A DNA stretch of 64,000 bases from Taibaiella sp965229095 (GCA_965229095.1 OZ245855.1:3534001-3598000); one strand, 5' to 3'; shown: positions 48,485 to 58,436, counted from the stretch's first letter. Program-made: numbers and translations. Notes: generated from the letters alone by a model not told the origin.

Positions 48485-51397
48485 ATGAGTAAAACACTAT
48501 TACGGTTTTTTCTTTCTTGCATGGCACTGACCGGGAGCCTGTGCTCCTATAGCCAGCTTAGTGTTACCGATAACCAAACCGCAGCACAACTGGTGCAGGC
48601 CCTTACCGGCGCGGGGGTTACTGTACTGAACCCCACCATGGTGTGCCCGGCCATATCCAACGGCGTATTTACCGTAACCGGGACCAGCAACCTGGGTATC
48701 GACAGCGGTATCGTACTCACTTCGGGCAGGGCGATGACCGTAGGTGCCAACCAGGGGGTTAATGGTCCCAATACCGGCGCGGGACCATCGCAAGGCACCA
48801 GCGGCCCGGCCGTAGATGCCAACCTTTCGTCCCTGGTAACCCAGGGCCTCAACGACCTTTGCAAACTGGAGTTCGACTTTGTTCCTGCTGGCGACTCTAT
48901 CAAATTTGATTATGTTTTCGGTTCCACCGAATACCAGACTTATTCCTGCTCCGGCTTTAACGACGTGTTCGGCTTTTTCGTGAGCGGCCCCGGCTTTGCC
49001 ACTCCTTTCAATATGGCCACGATACCGGGAACCACGATACCGATATGTGTCAATTCCACTACCAGTGTTATACCCATAGGCGGAGGCGTAAATCCTTGTA
49101 ATGACGGGACCTGTAACTCCTGTACCAGTATGGGCCCCGGCTCTCCGTTCTCTATGTATTACGTGAACAATACCGGGGGAGCCAGTATTACTTACCGTGG
49201 TTTTACCCAGATCTTTACGGCCAAAGCCCATGTGTCACCCTGTGATACCTATCACCTTAAGCTGGCTATTGCCGACTGTTCCGACGGCGGCCTCGATTCG
49301 GGAGTATTCCTCAAAGCAGGAAGCCTCTCCTCCACCGCTCTATATGTCAAAACATTCGGTGGCGGCGGCCTCGAAGTGCCCTTCACCAATACTGTACGCG
49401 GATGCCCTCCGGGCGTCGTGCGCATCAGCAGGAGCGGAAGCACTACACAACCTATTACCATTCCGCTCACCATTTCCGGTACTGCCGTCAATGGCGTAGA
49501 TTACTCCACACTGCCCACCTCCGTTACCATACCCGCAGGCGATACCGTTACCTCACTGTATGTACATGGCATACCCATGTCCCCGCCCGTAGGACCAAAA
49601 TCCGTGGTGATCTCCATCATATCCCCCTACAACTGCGGTAATGGCGCCCCTATCGTGCTTGCCAGCGATACCATCATGATCTATGATTCTATTTATGTAA
49701 AAATACTCACACCAGATACTGCCATATGCCGCGGTAAAAACGCCAAGCTCATCGTAGAGGCCGATACCCAGCTTAATTTCTCCTGGACACCGGCCAGCTC
49801 CGTAAGTAATCCCCTCGGACAGAATGTAACCGTTTACCCTACCGGTCCTACTTCCTATACCGTATCGGTTACCTTACCTGTCGGTGGCTCCGGATGTGCA
49901 CCTTCCACCGCTACCGTTTTTGTCGATGTAAAGGATACTCCCGTGGTCAATCTAGGACCCGATAAGGTTACCTGCGGCGATGCCGTCCAGCTTTATGCCG
50001 CTACTTCGCCCCCTAACCCCGACGAAACGTTTGAATGGACGCCCGCCACCGGACTCAGCAGTACTACCATACGAAACCCGCTATCGGTACCACCTTCCGA
50101 CATCATCTATGCCGTAAAGGTAAACCCCGGCGCTGTCGGATGCGATGGATACGATACCATTAAGGTTAGGTTGCTCCCCGACCATATTACCGTACTCAAC
50201 AACGATACCGTGGTCTGTGCCGGAACAGTCATTCCCCTCAGGGCCGATGGCGATACCGCGTTCTTTTACAACTGGACACCGGAGCAGGATGTGGCTAACC
50301 CTTTGCTCTCCAATACTACTCTTACCGCACATACCAGCGGCTATTATATCCTTACCGCTTCTTATCCCGGATGTATCGATATGCCCGATAGCTTTTATGT
50401 AGAGGTGCAGCCAGTACCCCAGGTCAATATCGGACCCGACAAGATCATCTGTACTTACGATACCATACAGCTTTATGCGGCCGTAACACCGGCTTATGCC
50501 AATTATGCTTACGACTGGACACCGGGTATCAATATGACCGACTCTACCTCACAGATGCCTGTATTCTATGGCGATGGATCGGTACCGGTACTGTCCGTAA
50601 GTGTTACTACTCCTATCGGCTGTAAGGGCAGCGATTCCATGTCCGTAACGGTTTATCCCGGCGATTTCCTCAGCGTGATACCCGAAGATACCGGCGCCTG
50701 CCCGCCTGCAAGGATACAGCTATCCGCAACCGGGGCCAGCACTTATACCTGGTCGCCTGATTATGGACTCGATGCTACCAATATCGCCAATCCCGTGGCT
50801 TCGCCTGTAAGCTCTACAGAATACATGTTGCTCGGTGCCAAAAACTACAGCAACCATGTGTGCTACGATACCCAGATGGTGATGGTGAGGGTATATCCCA
50901 ATGCTTCTATCACCCTGCCCGACAGTGTGCAGATTTGGCCCGGCGAAAGCTACCAGATAGACCCTGCAGGCAACTGCCTCTATTTCCAGTGGTTCCCGCC
51001 TTCAGGCCTCAGTGCCGACAATATATCCAACCCTGTGGCCCAGCCTGAGGTAAGGACAAGGTATTTTGTTACCGCCACTACCGAACAGGGTTGCGTGGTG
51101 AAGGACTCTATCGATGTGCTGGTCAATACCGAATCCGTGCTCGATGTCCCCAATGCCTTCTCCCCCACTTCCGGCGATTTCAAAATTGTCAAACGCGGCA
51201 TTGCCAATCTCAAATACTTCCGTATATTTAACCGGTGGGGAAACAAAGTATTTGAAACAACCAATATCGAACAGGGATGGAACGGTAAGTTCAACGACAA
51301 AGAACAACCAGTGGGTGTGTACATCTACAGCATCGATGCTACCACCAGTACCGGAAAACCCTTCAGAAAAGATGGTAACCTCACCCTCATAAGATAA
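48485..51397 (+). CDS. Choice-of-anchor L T9SS type B protein, copy 2
   Basis: 970 residues, same domain order as copy 1. Differences are concentrated in the signal peptide and in three N-terminal places: GPNTGAGPSQGTS against GPNIGPGPGAGTS, GSTEYQTYSCSGF against ASTEYQNFSCSNF, and a loop lengthened by a Cys-rich insert (VIPIGGGVNPCNDGTCNSC). The rest of the protein is identical, including the type B sorting domain. Probably duplicated recently or kept alike by gene conversion. The varied loops lie in the anchor-L domain and may contact a ligand; that is inference. Confidence 0.92.
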   Translation: MSKTLLRFFLSCMALTGSLCSYSQLSVTDNQTAAQLVQALTGAGVTVLNPTMVCPAISNGVFTVTGTSNLGIDSGIVLTSGRAMTVGANQGVNGPNTGAGPSQGTSGPAVDANLSSLVTQGLNDLCKLEFDFVPAGDSIKFDYVFGSTEYQTYSCSGFNDVFGFFVSGPGFATPFNMATIPGTTIPICVNSTTSVIPIGGGVNPCNDGTCNSCTSMGPGSPFSMYYVNNTGGASITYRGFTQIFTAKAHVSPCDTYHLKLAIADCSDGGLDSGVFLKAGSLSSTALYVKTFGGGGLEVPFTNTVRGCPPGVVRISRSGSTTQPITIPLTISGTAVNGVDYSTLPTSVTIPAGDTVTSLYVHGIPMSPPVGPKSVVISIISPYNCGNGAPIVLASDTIMIYDSIYVKILTPDTAICRGKNAKLIVEADTQLNFSWTPASSVSNPLGQNVTVYPTGPTSYTVSVTLPVGGSGCAPSTATVFVDVKDTPVVNLGPDKVTCGDAVQLYAATSPPNPDETFEWTPATGLSSTTIRNPLSVPPSDIIYAVKVNPGAVGCDGYDTIKVRLLPDHITVLNNDTVVCAGTVIPLRADGDTAFFYNWTPEQDVANPLLSNTTLTAHTSGYYILTASYPGCIDMPDSFYVEVQPVPQVNIGPDKIICTYDTIQLYAAVTPAYANYAYDWTPGINMTDSTSQMPVFYGDGSVPVLSVSVTTPIGCKGSDSMSVTVYPGDFLSVIPEDTGACPPARIQLSATGASTYTWSPDYGLDATNIANPVASPVSSTEYMLLGAKNYSNHVCYDTQMVMVRVYPNASITLPDSVQIWPGESYQIDPAGNCLYFQWFPPSGLSADNISNPVAQPEVRTRYFVTATTEQGCVVKDSIDVLVNTESVLDVPNAFSPTSGDFKIVKRGIANLKYFRIFNRWGNKVFETTNIEQGWNGKFNDKEQPVGVYIYSIDATTSTGKPFRKDGNLTLIR
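49577..51309 (+). repeat. Long identical repeat, copy 2 (about 1.73 kb)
   Basis: Partner of 46450-48182. The first differing bases are at 49576 upstream and 51310 downstream. Confidence 0.85.
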
Positions 51398-51410
51398 CCA
51401 AAATGCAAGC

Positions 51411-51440
51411 CTGGAGCGTCTTTTTCAAAAAACGCTCCGG
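51411..51440 (+). terminator. Possible terminator after copy 2
   Basis: CTGGAGCGT (51411-51419) pairs with ACGCTCCGG (51432-51440) with a T-rich/A-rich interior that can extend the stem. No T tail follows, so assignment is weak. Confidence 0.4.
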
Positions 51441-51644
51441 CAATTGACCCTAGTACCAGTAACATTACCAGTAAATAAACAAACTTAAAAGAGGTTAGAT
51501 GAAATGATTTGGAGGTTAATAAAAAAAATATTTTGATAATTTTATGGATAATCAATTTTTTTTTGCACTTTTATCTCCCAAAAAATTTCTATCAAGAAAA
51601 ACCTCACGGAAATAACTTTTGATAAACAGCTTAACAACCAAATT

Positions 51645-52700
51645 ATGAAGTGTAGAATTACGTTTGCAGGCGTTGGCCTTATTGCAGCAGCAATGCTCAA
51701 CACAGGAAGCGCTCAAGCTCAGGATGTCCACTTTACACAATTCGATGCTTCGCCGCTTTTACTGAATCCTGCCAACACAGGGGCTTTTAATGGTGAATTA
51801 CGTGCATCGGCCATTTATCGCGATCAATGGCGTAGTGTAGTTGGCGCATCGGCGTTCAAAACCTACGGCGCTTCTGTAGACATGCCCATCATCCGGGATA
51901 TTTCCGTTGATGACTATTTGGCCGGTGGGGTTCAATTCTACAACGACAGGGCCGGTGACGGTAATCTGAATAACTTCTCAGCCTTACTTTCCGTTGCCTA
52001 TCATAAATTCCTGGGACAAGACGGTAAGAAAGTGCTTACCGTAGGTTTACAGGGTGGCTATTCTTCCAAAAGCCTTGACCTCAGCAAACTGTACTTCGGA
52101 GACGAATTCCAGGAAGGTACTTTCAACCCGGGCACCTCGGCGGAGTTTGGCTGGCTTACCACCAAAACCAACAGCTTTACCGTGAATGCCGGCATCAACT
52201 ATGCCCAGGCAGTAAGCGAAAGATTCAGCTTTACCATAGGCGGTGGCGTTAACAACATCAACCAGCCTTTGGAATCGTTTGACCGCCGTAAAGCATCCAG
52301 CGATGTGGGATTAGGTATGCGTTATACCGGTCAGCTCGGCGCCCTCATCGGTATCGGCGACAAGCTTACTTTAAAACCTGCCGTATTGTTCCAGTCCCAA
52401 CAAACAGCAAGGGAGATCGTAGCCGGTAATGAGTTCAATCTTAAAATAGGATCCGATTACGAATTGCCTACGGCCCCCGCAGTATTTGCCGGCGTATGGT
52501 ATCGTGTACAAGACGCCATCATGATTACCGGCGGTATCGAGTTTAAAGGTTTCCGTGTAGGTGTTGCTTATGACTACAACACTTCCGACCTTAAAAACGC
52601 ATCCAACGGTAACGGCGGCTTCGAAATTTCTTTGCGGTACATTGCTCCAAGCCCACTCGATTTTGCACGTAAGCTGCTCTATCCTTGCGGACGCTTCTAA
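51645..52700 (+). CDS. PorP/SprF family type IX secretion membrane protein
   Basis: 351 residues. Signal peptide 1-25 (ends GSAQAQ). The hallmark opening QDVHFTQFDASPLLLNPANTG and NGELRASAIYRDQWRSV are those of the PorP/SprF family. A beta barrel of about 14 strands follows. SprF-like proteins are needed for export or attachment of type B cargo encoded next to them; two such cargo genes lie directly upstream. Family assignment is firm; the pairing follows from genomic context. Confidence 0.92.
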   Translation: MKCRITFAGVGLIAAAMLNTGSAQAQDVHFTQFDASPLLLNPANTGAFNGELRASAIYRDQWRSVVGASAFKTYGASVDMPIIRDISVDDYLAGGVQFYNDRAGDGNLNNFSALLSVAYHKFLGQDGKKVLTVGLQGGYSSKSLDLSKLYFGDEFQEGTFNPGTSAEFGWLTTKTNSFTVNAGINYAQAVSERFSFTIGGGVNNINQPLESFDRRKASSDVGLGMRYTGQLGALIGIGDKLTLKPAVLFQSQQTAREIVAGNEFNLKIGSDYELPTAPAVFAGVWYRVQDAIMITGGIEFKGFRVGVAYDYNTSDLKNASNGNGGFEISLRYIAPSPLDFARKLLYPCGRF

Positions 52701-52785
52701 CATTATTTAAACTGTACGGCTCTTAAAATCCATTTGTTTTCCTACATAATTGGGTAAGAAAAAAGAACATAACTAAAAATACTGG

Positions 52786-52836
52786 GAGCCTGCCGGATAA
52801 TTTTAAAAAAAATTTGGCAGGTTCTTCGTTTTTTAT
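52786..52836 (+). terminator. Intrinsic terminator after porP/sprF-like gene
   Basis: GAGCCTGCC (52786-52794) pairs with GGCAGGTTC (52816-52824), with one G-T, and a T-rich tail to 52836. Confidence 0.7.
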
Positions 52837-52901
52837 AAATCAATTTTTACTTTTATAGCCCAAGTTCTCATTTAACATTATTCAATCAACGTTGCATGCA
52901 C

Positions 52902-55076
52902 ATGAAACGCAAATCGTTACTCTATCTATTTTCAGCTTTTTTACTAGCGGCTGTAGTACAAGACGAGGCCCTGGCTCAAAAAGATAAATACCGTAATAAA
53001 GCAAACGATCCTGTAACCCAATTGGGTTATGAGAAGAAATTGCGTTGGGCTGACGGCCTGTTCAAATCGGGCAGCTATTACAATGCTTACGACTACTACG
53101 TGCAACTGTTGCAGGAGCAACCGCGCAACCCTTACCTCAACTATCAGGCAGCAGAATGCGCCTGGTTTATGCGCGACTATGTGCCTGCAGCCAATTACTA
53201 TGGCTTTGTATACTCTCTCTCTTCGGCATTATACCCCGAGGCAGTGTACAAAGAAGCGCAAATGTTGAAAATGCAGGGGCTTTATGAGCGTGCTATTGCC
53301 CGCTTCCAGAAGTTTATCTCCGATAACCCGAAAGCATTCAAAAAACTGAAGAAACGTGCACAACGTGAGATCGATGGTTGTAAAATGGCTATGAACTCGG
53401 TAAACAACCCGATCCCGGCTACTGTTAAAAATCTTGGACCAAACGTAAATACTGCTTATACCGAATTGTCTCCTTACCCACTGGGAGATACTGCCCTCTT
53501 GTTCGCTACCATGAAATCCAACAACCTGGTAGAGGTGGGCAAAGAAAAGCGTTCCGATTATGTATCCCGCTTCACTATTTCCCACAAATTCAAGAAACTG
53601 GATGAGCGCGACACTTTTCAATGGCCTTTAGCGTTCCTGGATGGCCGCTTCAACGACAGCAAATACCACACCGGTAACGGTTGTTTCAGCCCCGGCGGCG
53701 ATCGTTTCTACTTTACCCGTTGTCTTGAAAACGAAAAAAATGAAATGACCTGCCGTATCTACTGCTCTACTTTCGAGAAAGAGAAATGGGGTGAGCCCGT
53801 ATTGCTCGGCGGCGGTATCAACGAAGGCGATTTCTCCAATACACAGCCTTACATGGCCAAAGTTGGTAAAAAAGAAGTACTCTTCTTCTCTTCCAACAGG
53901 GTGCTGCAAAGCCGTGGCGGATATGATATCTGGTATTCCGTATATGATCCCCGTCAGAAAAGCTACCGTCGTCCTCAGAATGCCGGTAAGCAAATCAATA
54001 CAGAAGGTAACGAAGCTTCTCCTTACTACGATAGCCGTGTCAACAAACTGTACTTCGCATCTGATGGCTGGGTAACTATGGGTGGATTCGATATTTATTC
54101 TGCCGATGGTGGTCCTTCCCGTTATACTAACCTGACCAACCTGGGTTATCCGATCAATACTTCTGCTGATGAGCTGTATTACATCCACGATCCCGTTGGT
54201 AAGCCTGATGCTTATGTTGTCAGCAACCGTATCGGTTCTATCGCTTTGAAAAACCCGACCTGCTGCGACGATATCTGGCGCATCCAGTACGAGCCCAAAA
54301 TCTATGCTATGGGTAAAGTACTTGATCAGAAAACACAGGCGCCCGTAGCGCAATCTGTAGTGAAAATGGTAGATGAAGCCGGAAACCTGAAAACATACAA
54401 TTCAGAAGATGGTCAGTTCCAGTTCCTCACTGCCCGCGGTCACAATTATGTATTGACTGCCGACAAACCAGGCTATATCTCTACCAGGGCTACGGTAAGC
54501 ACCGAAGGTATCAAACGCCAGGATCCTGATGATACTGTATTCGTAACTATTTACGTAGACAGCTTCTCTAACAAAGACTACATCATGTCCAATGTTCTGT
54601 ACGATTACGACAAAGCAACCCTGCGTCCTGAGTCTGCAGCATCCTTGGAAAAACTGACCGAACTGATGAAGAACAACCCATCCCTGGATGTGAAAATCTT
54701 CTCTTACACCGATAGTAAAGGTACCGATGCTTATAACAAAAACCTTTCCCAGCAAAGGGCCGAAGCAGTGGTAAACTATCTCGTTCGTAATGGTATAGAC
54801 CGCTCCCGCTTATCGGCACAAGGTATGGGTAAAACCAATCCTGTAGCCCAGAACACAGTGGATGGCAAAGACAATCCGGAAGGACGTCAGCAAAACCGTC
54901 GTACTACTTTCCGTATCGTTACCGATGTACCTACCCGCCGTATCATCTACGATAGCACCAAACCAGGTACCTTGGGCGAGCAAGAGAAAAATCTGCAACA
55001 AGGTGAAGGTGTTGAAGAACAAGAGCCTACCGATGCAGATTCCCAGTTCGGAAACCCCGGTAGCCGCGTTAATTAA
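52902..55076 (+). CDS. OmpA-family protein with PD40 and CarboxypepD_reg-like domains (PorE-like)
   Basis: 724 residues from ATG 52902 (an ATG two codons earlier is also possible). Signal peptide ends EALAQ. Order of domains: TPR-like repeats (about 30-160), WD40/PD40-like beta-propeller (about 200-460, with SNRVLQSRGGYDIWYSV and GNEASPYYDSRVNKLYFASDG in pieces), CarboxypepD_reg-like domain (APVAQSVVKMVDEAG), then OmpA domain (VLYDYDKATLRPES, SYTDSKGTDAYNKNLSQQRA, RLSAQGMGKTNPV). This architecture matches PorE-type T9SS proteins that bind peptidoglycan. It sits with the cargo and PorP/SprF genes. Confidence 0.9.
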   Translation: MKRKSLLYLFSAFLLAAVVQDEALAQKDKYRNKANDPVTQLGYEKKLRWADGLFKSGSYYNAYDYYVQLLQEQPRNPYLNYQAAECAWFMRDYVPAANYYGFVYSLSSALYPEAVYKEAQMLKMQGLYERAIARFQKFISDNPKAFKKLKKRAQREIDGCKMAMNSVNNPIPATVKNLGPNVNTAYTELSPYPLGDTALLFATMKSNNLVEVGKEKRSDYVSRFTISHKFKKLDERDTFQWPLAFLDGRFNDSKYHTGNGCFSPGGDRFYFTRCLENEKNEMTCRIYCSTFEKEKWGEPVLLGGGINEGDFSNTQPYMAKVGKKEVLFFSSNRVLQSRGGYDIWYSVYDPRQKSYRRPQNAGKQINTEGNEASPYYDSRVNKLYFASDGWVTMGGFDIYSADGGPSRYTNLTNLGYPINTSADELYYIHDPVGKPDAYVVSNRIGSIALKNPTCCDDIWRIQYEPKIYAMGKVLDQKTQAPVAQSVVKMVDEAGNLKTYNSEDGQFQFLTARGHNYVLTADKPGYISTRATVSTEGIKRQDPDDTVFVTIYVDSFSNKDYIMSNVLYDYDKATLRPESAASLEKLTELMKNNPSLDVKIFSYTDSKGTDAYNKNLSQQRAEAVVNYLVRNGIDRSRLSAQGMGKTNPVAQNTVDGKDNPEGRQQNRRTTFRIVTDVPTRRIIYDSTKPGTLGEQEKNLQQGEGVEEQEPTDADSQFGNPGSRVN

Positions 55077-55098
55077 TACAAAAGATAATAGAACTTGC

Positions 55099-55128
55099 AA
55101 AAGCCCCGCACATGTGCGGGGCTTTTTT
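55099..55128 (+). terminator. Intrinsic terminator of the T9SS cluster
   Basis: AAAAGCCCCGCAC (55099-55111) pairs with GTGCGGGGCTTTT (55114-55126) followed by T residues. Confidence 0.88.
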
Positions 55129-55166
55129 CTTACCACGCCTGTTTTATCCTCTGGAAAAACTATTAA

Positions 55167-55197
55167 TTGGCATAGCATAATGCTGTGCTTATATTTG
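55167..55197 (+). promoter_or_regulatory. Promoter of prmA
   Basis: TTG (55167-55169), 20 bp, then TATATTTG (55190-55197). Transcription would begin at or within a few bases of the ATG at 55203, so the mRNA is probably leaderless. Confidence 0.6.
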
Positions 55198-55202
55198 CGG
55201 CG

Positions 55203-56024
55203 ATGAATCACATAAAGATATCTTTCCCCACCGTAGCACAGGAACAACGGGACACTTTGATGGCCTTATTGTCTACACTCAATTTTACCGGCTTTGAAGA
55301 AACGGAAGAGGCTGTTATCGCTTATACCGAAGAAGCGGAATATGATGAACAAGGACTTCAGGAAATAGCAGAAGGGTTGCAGCTCCCCTTTCAAAAGGAA
55401 GTACTGGCCCAGCGCAACTGGAACGAAGAATGGGAAAAGAATTTCGAGCCGGTGATCATCGATGGCTTTTGCAGCGTGCGGGCCGACTTTCATCCGCAGC
55501 CGGCCAACGTGGCTTATGATATCGTGATCACACCCAAGATGTCTTTTGGTACCGGGCATCATGCCACCACGGCATTGATGATGACCTTTATGCGGGAGCT
55601 CGATTTTAACCAAAAACAGGTATTCGACTTTGGTACAGGAACCGGCATACTGGCTATATTGGCCGAAATGCTGGGCGCCGACCAGGTGTTCGCTATCGAC
55701 AACGACGAATGGTCTTTTGAAAATGCACAAGAGAATTGTATCCGCAACAAGACAGGGAAGATAATCGTGCAGCAGGCCACTGCAGATGATATTCCCGAAA
55801 GCACACAGTTCGACATTATTCTCGCCAATATCAACCGGCATATCCTGCTGGCCTATATGGACAAAATGGCCTCCCTGTTAAAAGACAGGGGCGTATTGTT
55901 GTTAAGCGGTATCCTGCCCGAAGATGTGGACATCATCAGTGCTGCAGCCGCAACAGCAGGCTTTATTTACCAAAAGGAAAGGACGGAAAGGAATTGGGTA
56001 TGTATGCAGTTTAGCAGGGCTTAG
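55203..56024 (+). CDS. prmA: Ribosomal protein L11 methyltransferase
   Basis: 273 residues from ATG 55203 (MNHIKISFPTV); an upstream in-frame start at 55185 lies inside the promoter and is rejected. Motifs: RNWNEEWEKNFEP, then TPKMSFGTGHHATTALM, the SAM-binding VFDFGTGTGILAILAEMLGA and DDIPESTQFDIILANINRHILL. These are the standard PrmA blocks; PrmA methylates lysines and the N terminus of ribosomal protein L11. Short spacing to its promoter suggests a leaderless mRNA. Convergent with rnc. Confidence 0.93.
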   Translation: MNHIKISFPTVAQEQRDTLMALLSTLNFTGFEETEEAVIAYTEEAEYDEQGLQEIAEGLQLPFQKEVLAQRNWNEEWEKNFEPVIIDGFCSVRADFHPQPANVAYDIVITPKMSFGTGHHATTALMMTFMRELDFNQKQVFDFGTGTGILAILAEMLGADQVFAIDNDEWSFENAQENCIRNKTGKIIVQQATADDIPESTQFDIILANINRHILLAYMDKMASLLKDRGVLLLSGILPEDVDIISAAAATAGFIYQKERTERNWVCMQFSRA

Positions 56025-56110
56025 TGTAGCAAAGCAGGCAGGTAATCATAATGAGCAATCGTATATGATAGGCGGCTATTGAAGCCGGAACAAGGATAGG
56101 CTGTGGGTTA

Positions 56111-56845
56111 TTACGTCTCTTTATCCAGGTGTTCCGCTTCTACCCTTTCCATTGCCTTTTGCGCGGCAAGCTGGCCGGCTTCTTTCTTGGTATAACCGGA
56201 GGCTGTCATAAAGGACTCCCCGTCTACCTCGATGGCTACGGTAAACACTTTACGGCCGGCTTCAATCTTTTCGCTGAGGGTTACAAACTCTACATGTTTC
56301 CCGCTGCGTTGCGCCCAGGTGTACAGCTTGTTTTTGAAGTTGTACTCGGTGGTTTCCAGCTCCTCCATATCGATATAGGTGGCCAGCATCCTTTTCAGGA
56401 TAAACCTTCTTGTTTTTTCAAAGCCTACATCCAGGTATATGGCGCCCACCAAGGCTTCCAGGGCATTGCCAAAGATATGGCTGCGGCGCAGCATCTTATC
56501 GTTTTTGTTGAACCTTACGATCTTCTGCAGGCCCATACGCAGCGCAATCTCGTTAAGCGAGGTACGGCTTACGATCTTGGACCGCATTTCGGTAAGATAG
56601 CCTTCGTGGCGGGTAGGATATTTTTTGAAAAGGTACTCCCCTACGATGGACCCGATAAAAGCGTCGCCCAGGTATTCCAGGCGTTCGTTATTGGTGGCTA
56701 CAAGGTCGCTTTGGGAGCGGTGTGTAATGGCAGAGATATAATATTGAAGATACCCGGGCTTAAACCCTAATATATTCTTTAACGCCTTTTGGAGCGCTTT
56801 GTCTTCTTCGGAAAAACGACTGAAAATATTTTTCGAGAGGCTCAA
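56111..56845 (-). CDS. rnc: Ribonuclease III
   Basis: 244 residues. The RNase III signature is NNERLEYLGDAFIGSIVGEYLF in pieces (E and D of the catalytic site), with the second acidic motif EALVGAIYLDVGFEKT. A double-stranded RNA-binding domain with the GYTKKEAGQLAAQKAM end follows. It cleaves double-stranded RNA in rRNA and mRNA processing. Last gene of acpP-fabF-rnc, 4 bp after fabF, the order usual in Bacteroidota. Confidence 0.94.
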   Translation of the reverse strand: MSLSKNIFSRFSEEDKALQKALKNILGFKPGYLQYYISAITHRSQSDLVATNNERLEYLGDAFIGSIVGEYLFKKYPTRHEGYLTEMRSKIVSRTSLNEIALRMGLQKIVRFNKNDKMLRRSHIFGNALEALVGAIYLDVGFEKTRRFILKRMLATYIDMEELETTEYNFKNKLYTWAQRSGKHVEFVTLSEKIEAGRKVFTVAIEVDGESFMTASGYTKKEAGQLAAQKAMERVEAEHLDKET

Positions 56846-56849
56846 TCTG

Positions 56850-58109
56850 TTACTCTTCGATTTTTTTGAAGATCACGGATGCGTTGTGACCACCAAAACC
56901 GAATGTATTACTGATCGCAGCATTTACTGGTCTATGCTGTGCCTTGTGGAAAGTAAGATTCAGTCTGGGATCAAAAGCGGGATCATCCGTAAAGTGGTTA
57001 ATAGTAGGAGGGACAATATCGTGCTTTACTGCCATAATAGTAGCTACCGCTTCAATAGCGCCGGCAGCACCCAATAGATGTCCGGTCATTGATTTGGTAG
57101 AGCTGATATTCATCTTATAGGCATGCTCACCAAAAACTTTCTGTATAGCGGTAATCTCCGCGATATCTCCTATAGGCGTGGAGGTACCGTGTACATTGAT
57201 GTAATCAATGTCTTCGGGCTTCAGTTGGGCGTCTTCCAATGCGTTGTGCATTACGTTGATCACACCGAGGCCTTCGGGGTGTGGTGCGGTAAGGTGATAA
57301 GCATCGGCGCTCATGCCCCCGCCCACAACTTCACAAATAATGTTGGCGCCACGCTTTTTGGCGTGCTCGTATTCTTCAAGAATAATACAGGCGCCGCCTT
57401 CACCCAAAACAAAGCCATCCCTGTTGAGATCAAAAGGTCGGCTGGCTGTTTTAGGATCATCGTTCCTTTCGGAAAGCGCTTTCATAGCATTGAACCCACC
57501 AATGCCCGATTGGGTGACTACGGCTTCCGAACCTCCGGCAACAAATGCATCGGCTTTACCTAAACGGATATAGGTAAGGGCATCGATCATACCGTGTGTA
57601 GAAGAAGCGCAGGCACTTACTGTGGCAAAGTTGGGGCCCCGGAAGCCGTACTTCATGGAGATATGCCCTGCGGCAATGTCCAGGATCAGCTTCGGGATAA
57701 AGAAGGGGTTGAACCTTGGTGTACCATCACCTGCATTGTAATTGGTCATTTCTTCGATAAAGGTGATCATACCACCAATACCCGAGGACCAGATAACGCC
57801 GATTCGATCTTTATCCAGGGAAGGGTCGTCTAGACCCGCCTGTTGGATCGCCTCGGTAGCAGCAACCATAGCTATCTGTGAAAAGCGGTCCAATCGCTTG
57901 GACTCTTTTTTTTCCATGTGGTCGTCCACATTGAAATTTTTCAACTCACAGGCAAACTTGGTTTTAAACTTCTCAGCATCAAACTGTTTAATGAAGTCGG
58001 CGCCCGAAACGCCATCGATGAGCGCGTTCCAGTATTCACTTGCGGTATTACCAATGGGAGTTAGGGCGCCGAGTCCCGTTACAACTACTCGTTTTAACGT
58101 TACGTTCAT
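56850..58109 (-). CDS. fabF: 3-oxoacyl-ACP synthase II
   Basis: 419 residues. Catalytic triad visible: nucleophile C167 in VSACASSTHGM, His in NVHGTSTPIGD and His in TGHLLGAAGAIE. It elongates fatty acids by condensing malonyl-ACP with acyl-ACP. Middle gene of acpP-fabF-rnc. Length and motifs normal. Confidence 0.96.
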   Translation of the reverse strand: MNVTLKRVVVTGLGALTPIGNTASEYWNALIDGVSGADFIKQFDAEKFKTKFACELKNFNVDDHMEKKESKRLDRFSQIAMVAATEAIQQAGLDDPSLDKDRIGVIWSSGIGGMITFIEEMTNYNAGDGTPRFNPFFIPKLILDIAAGHISMKYGFRGPNFATVSACASSTHGMIDALTYIRLGKADAFVAGGSEAVVTQSGIGGFNAMKALSERNDDPKTASRPFDLNRDGFVLGEGGACIILEEYEHAKKRGANIICEVVGGGMSADAYHLTAPHPEGLGVINVMHNALEDAQLKPEDIDYINVHGTSTPIGDIAEITAIQKVFGEHAYKMNISSTKSMTGHLLGAAGAIEAVATIMAVKHDIVPPTINHFTDDPAFDPRLNLTFHKAQHRPVNAAISNTFGFGGHNASVIFKKIEE

Positions 58110-58146
58110 TTAAACTAATTAGATTACTGAGATGCTTACTTGATAA

Positions 58147-58383
58147 TTACTTCACGTGTTCTTCCAGATATGCAATAGCCTGACCTACGCTACCAATATT
58201 TTCTGCCTGATCATCAGGAATAGAGATGTTGAATTCTTTTTCAAATTCCATCATCAACTCTACAGTATCTAATGAATCCGCTCCAAGATCGTTGGTAAAA
58301 CTAGCTTCAGGGGTTACTTCTGATTCGTCAACGCCTAATTTGTCAACGATAATTTTCTTTACGCGATTAGCAATTTCGGACAT
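58147..58383 (-). CDS. acpP: Acyl carrier protein
   Basis: 78 residues, acidic. The phosphopantetheine attachment serine is S37 in LGADSLDTVELMM. Carries acyl groups in fatty acid synthesis. First gene of acpP-fabF-rnc, 37 bp before fabF, with a promoter at 58410-58436. Confidence 0.96.
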   Translation of the reverse strand: MSEIANRVKKIIVDKLGVDESEVTPEASFTNDLGADSLDTVELMMEFEKEFNISIPDDQAENIGSVGQAIAYLEEHVK

Positions 58384-58409
58384 AATGTTTGCAATTTAAG
58401 TTAATGGTG

Positions 58410-58436
58410 CAAAAATATACTTTTTAGTAAAACAAA
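58410..58436 (-). promoter_or_regulatory. Promoter of acpP-fabF-rnc
   Basis: Minus strand: TTTG (58433-58436), 15 bp, TATTTTTG (58410-58417). The start codon lies 26 bp downstream. Confidence 0.55.
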
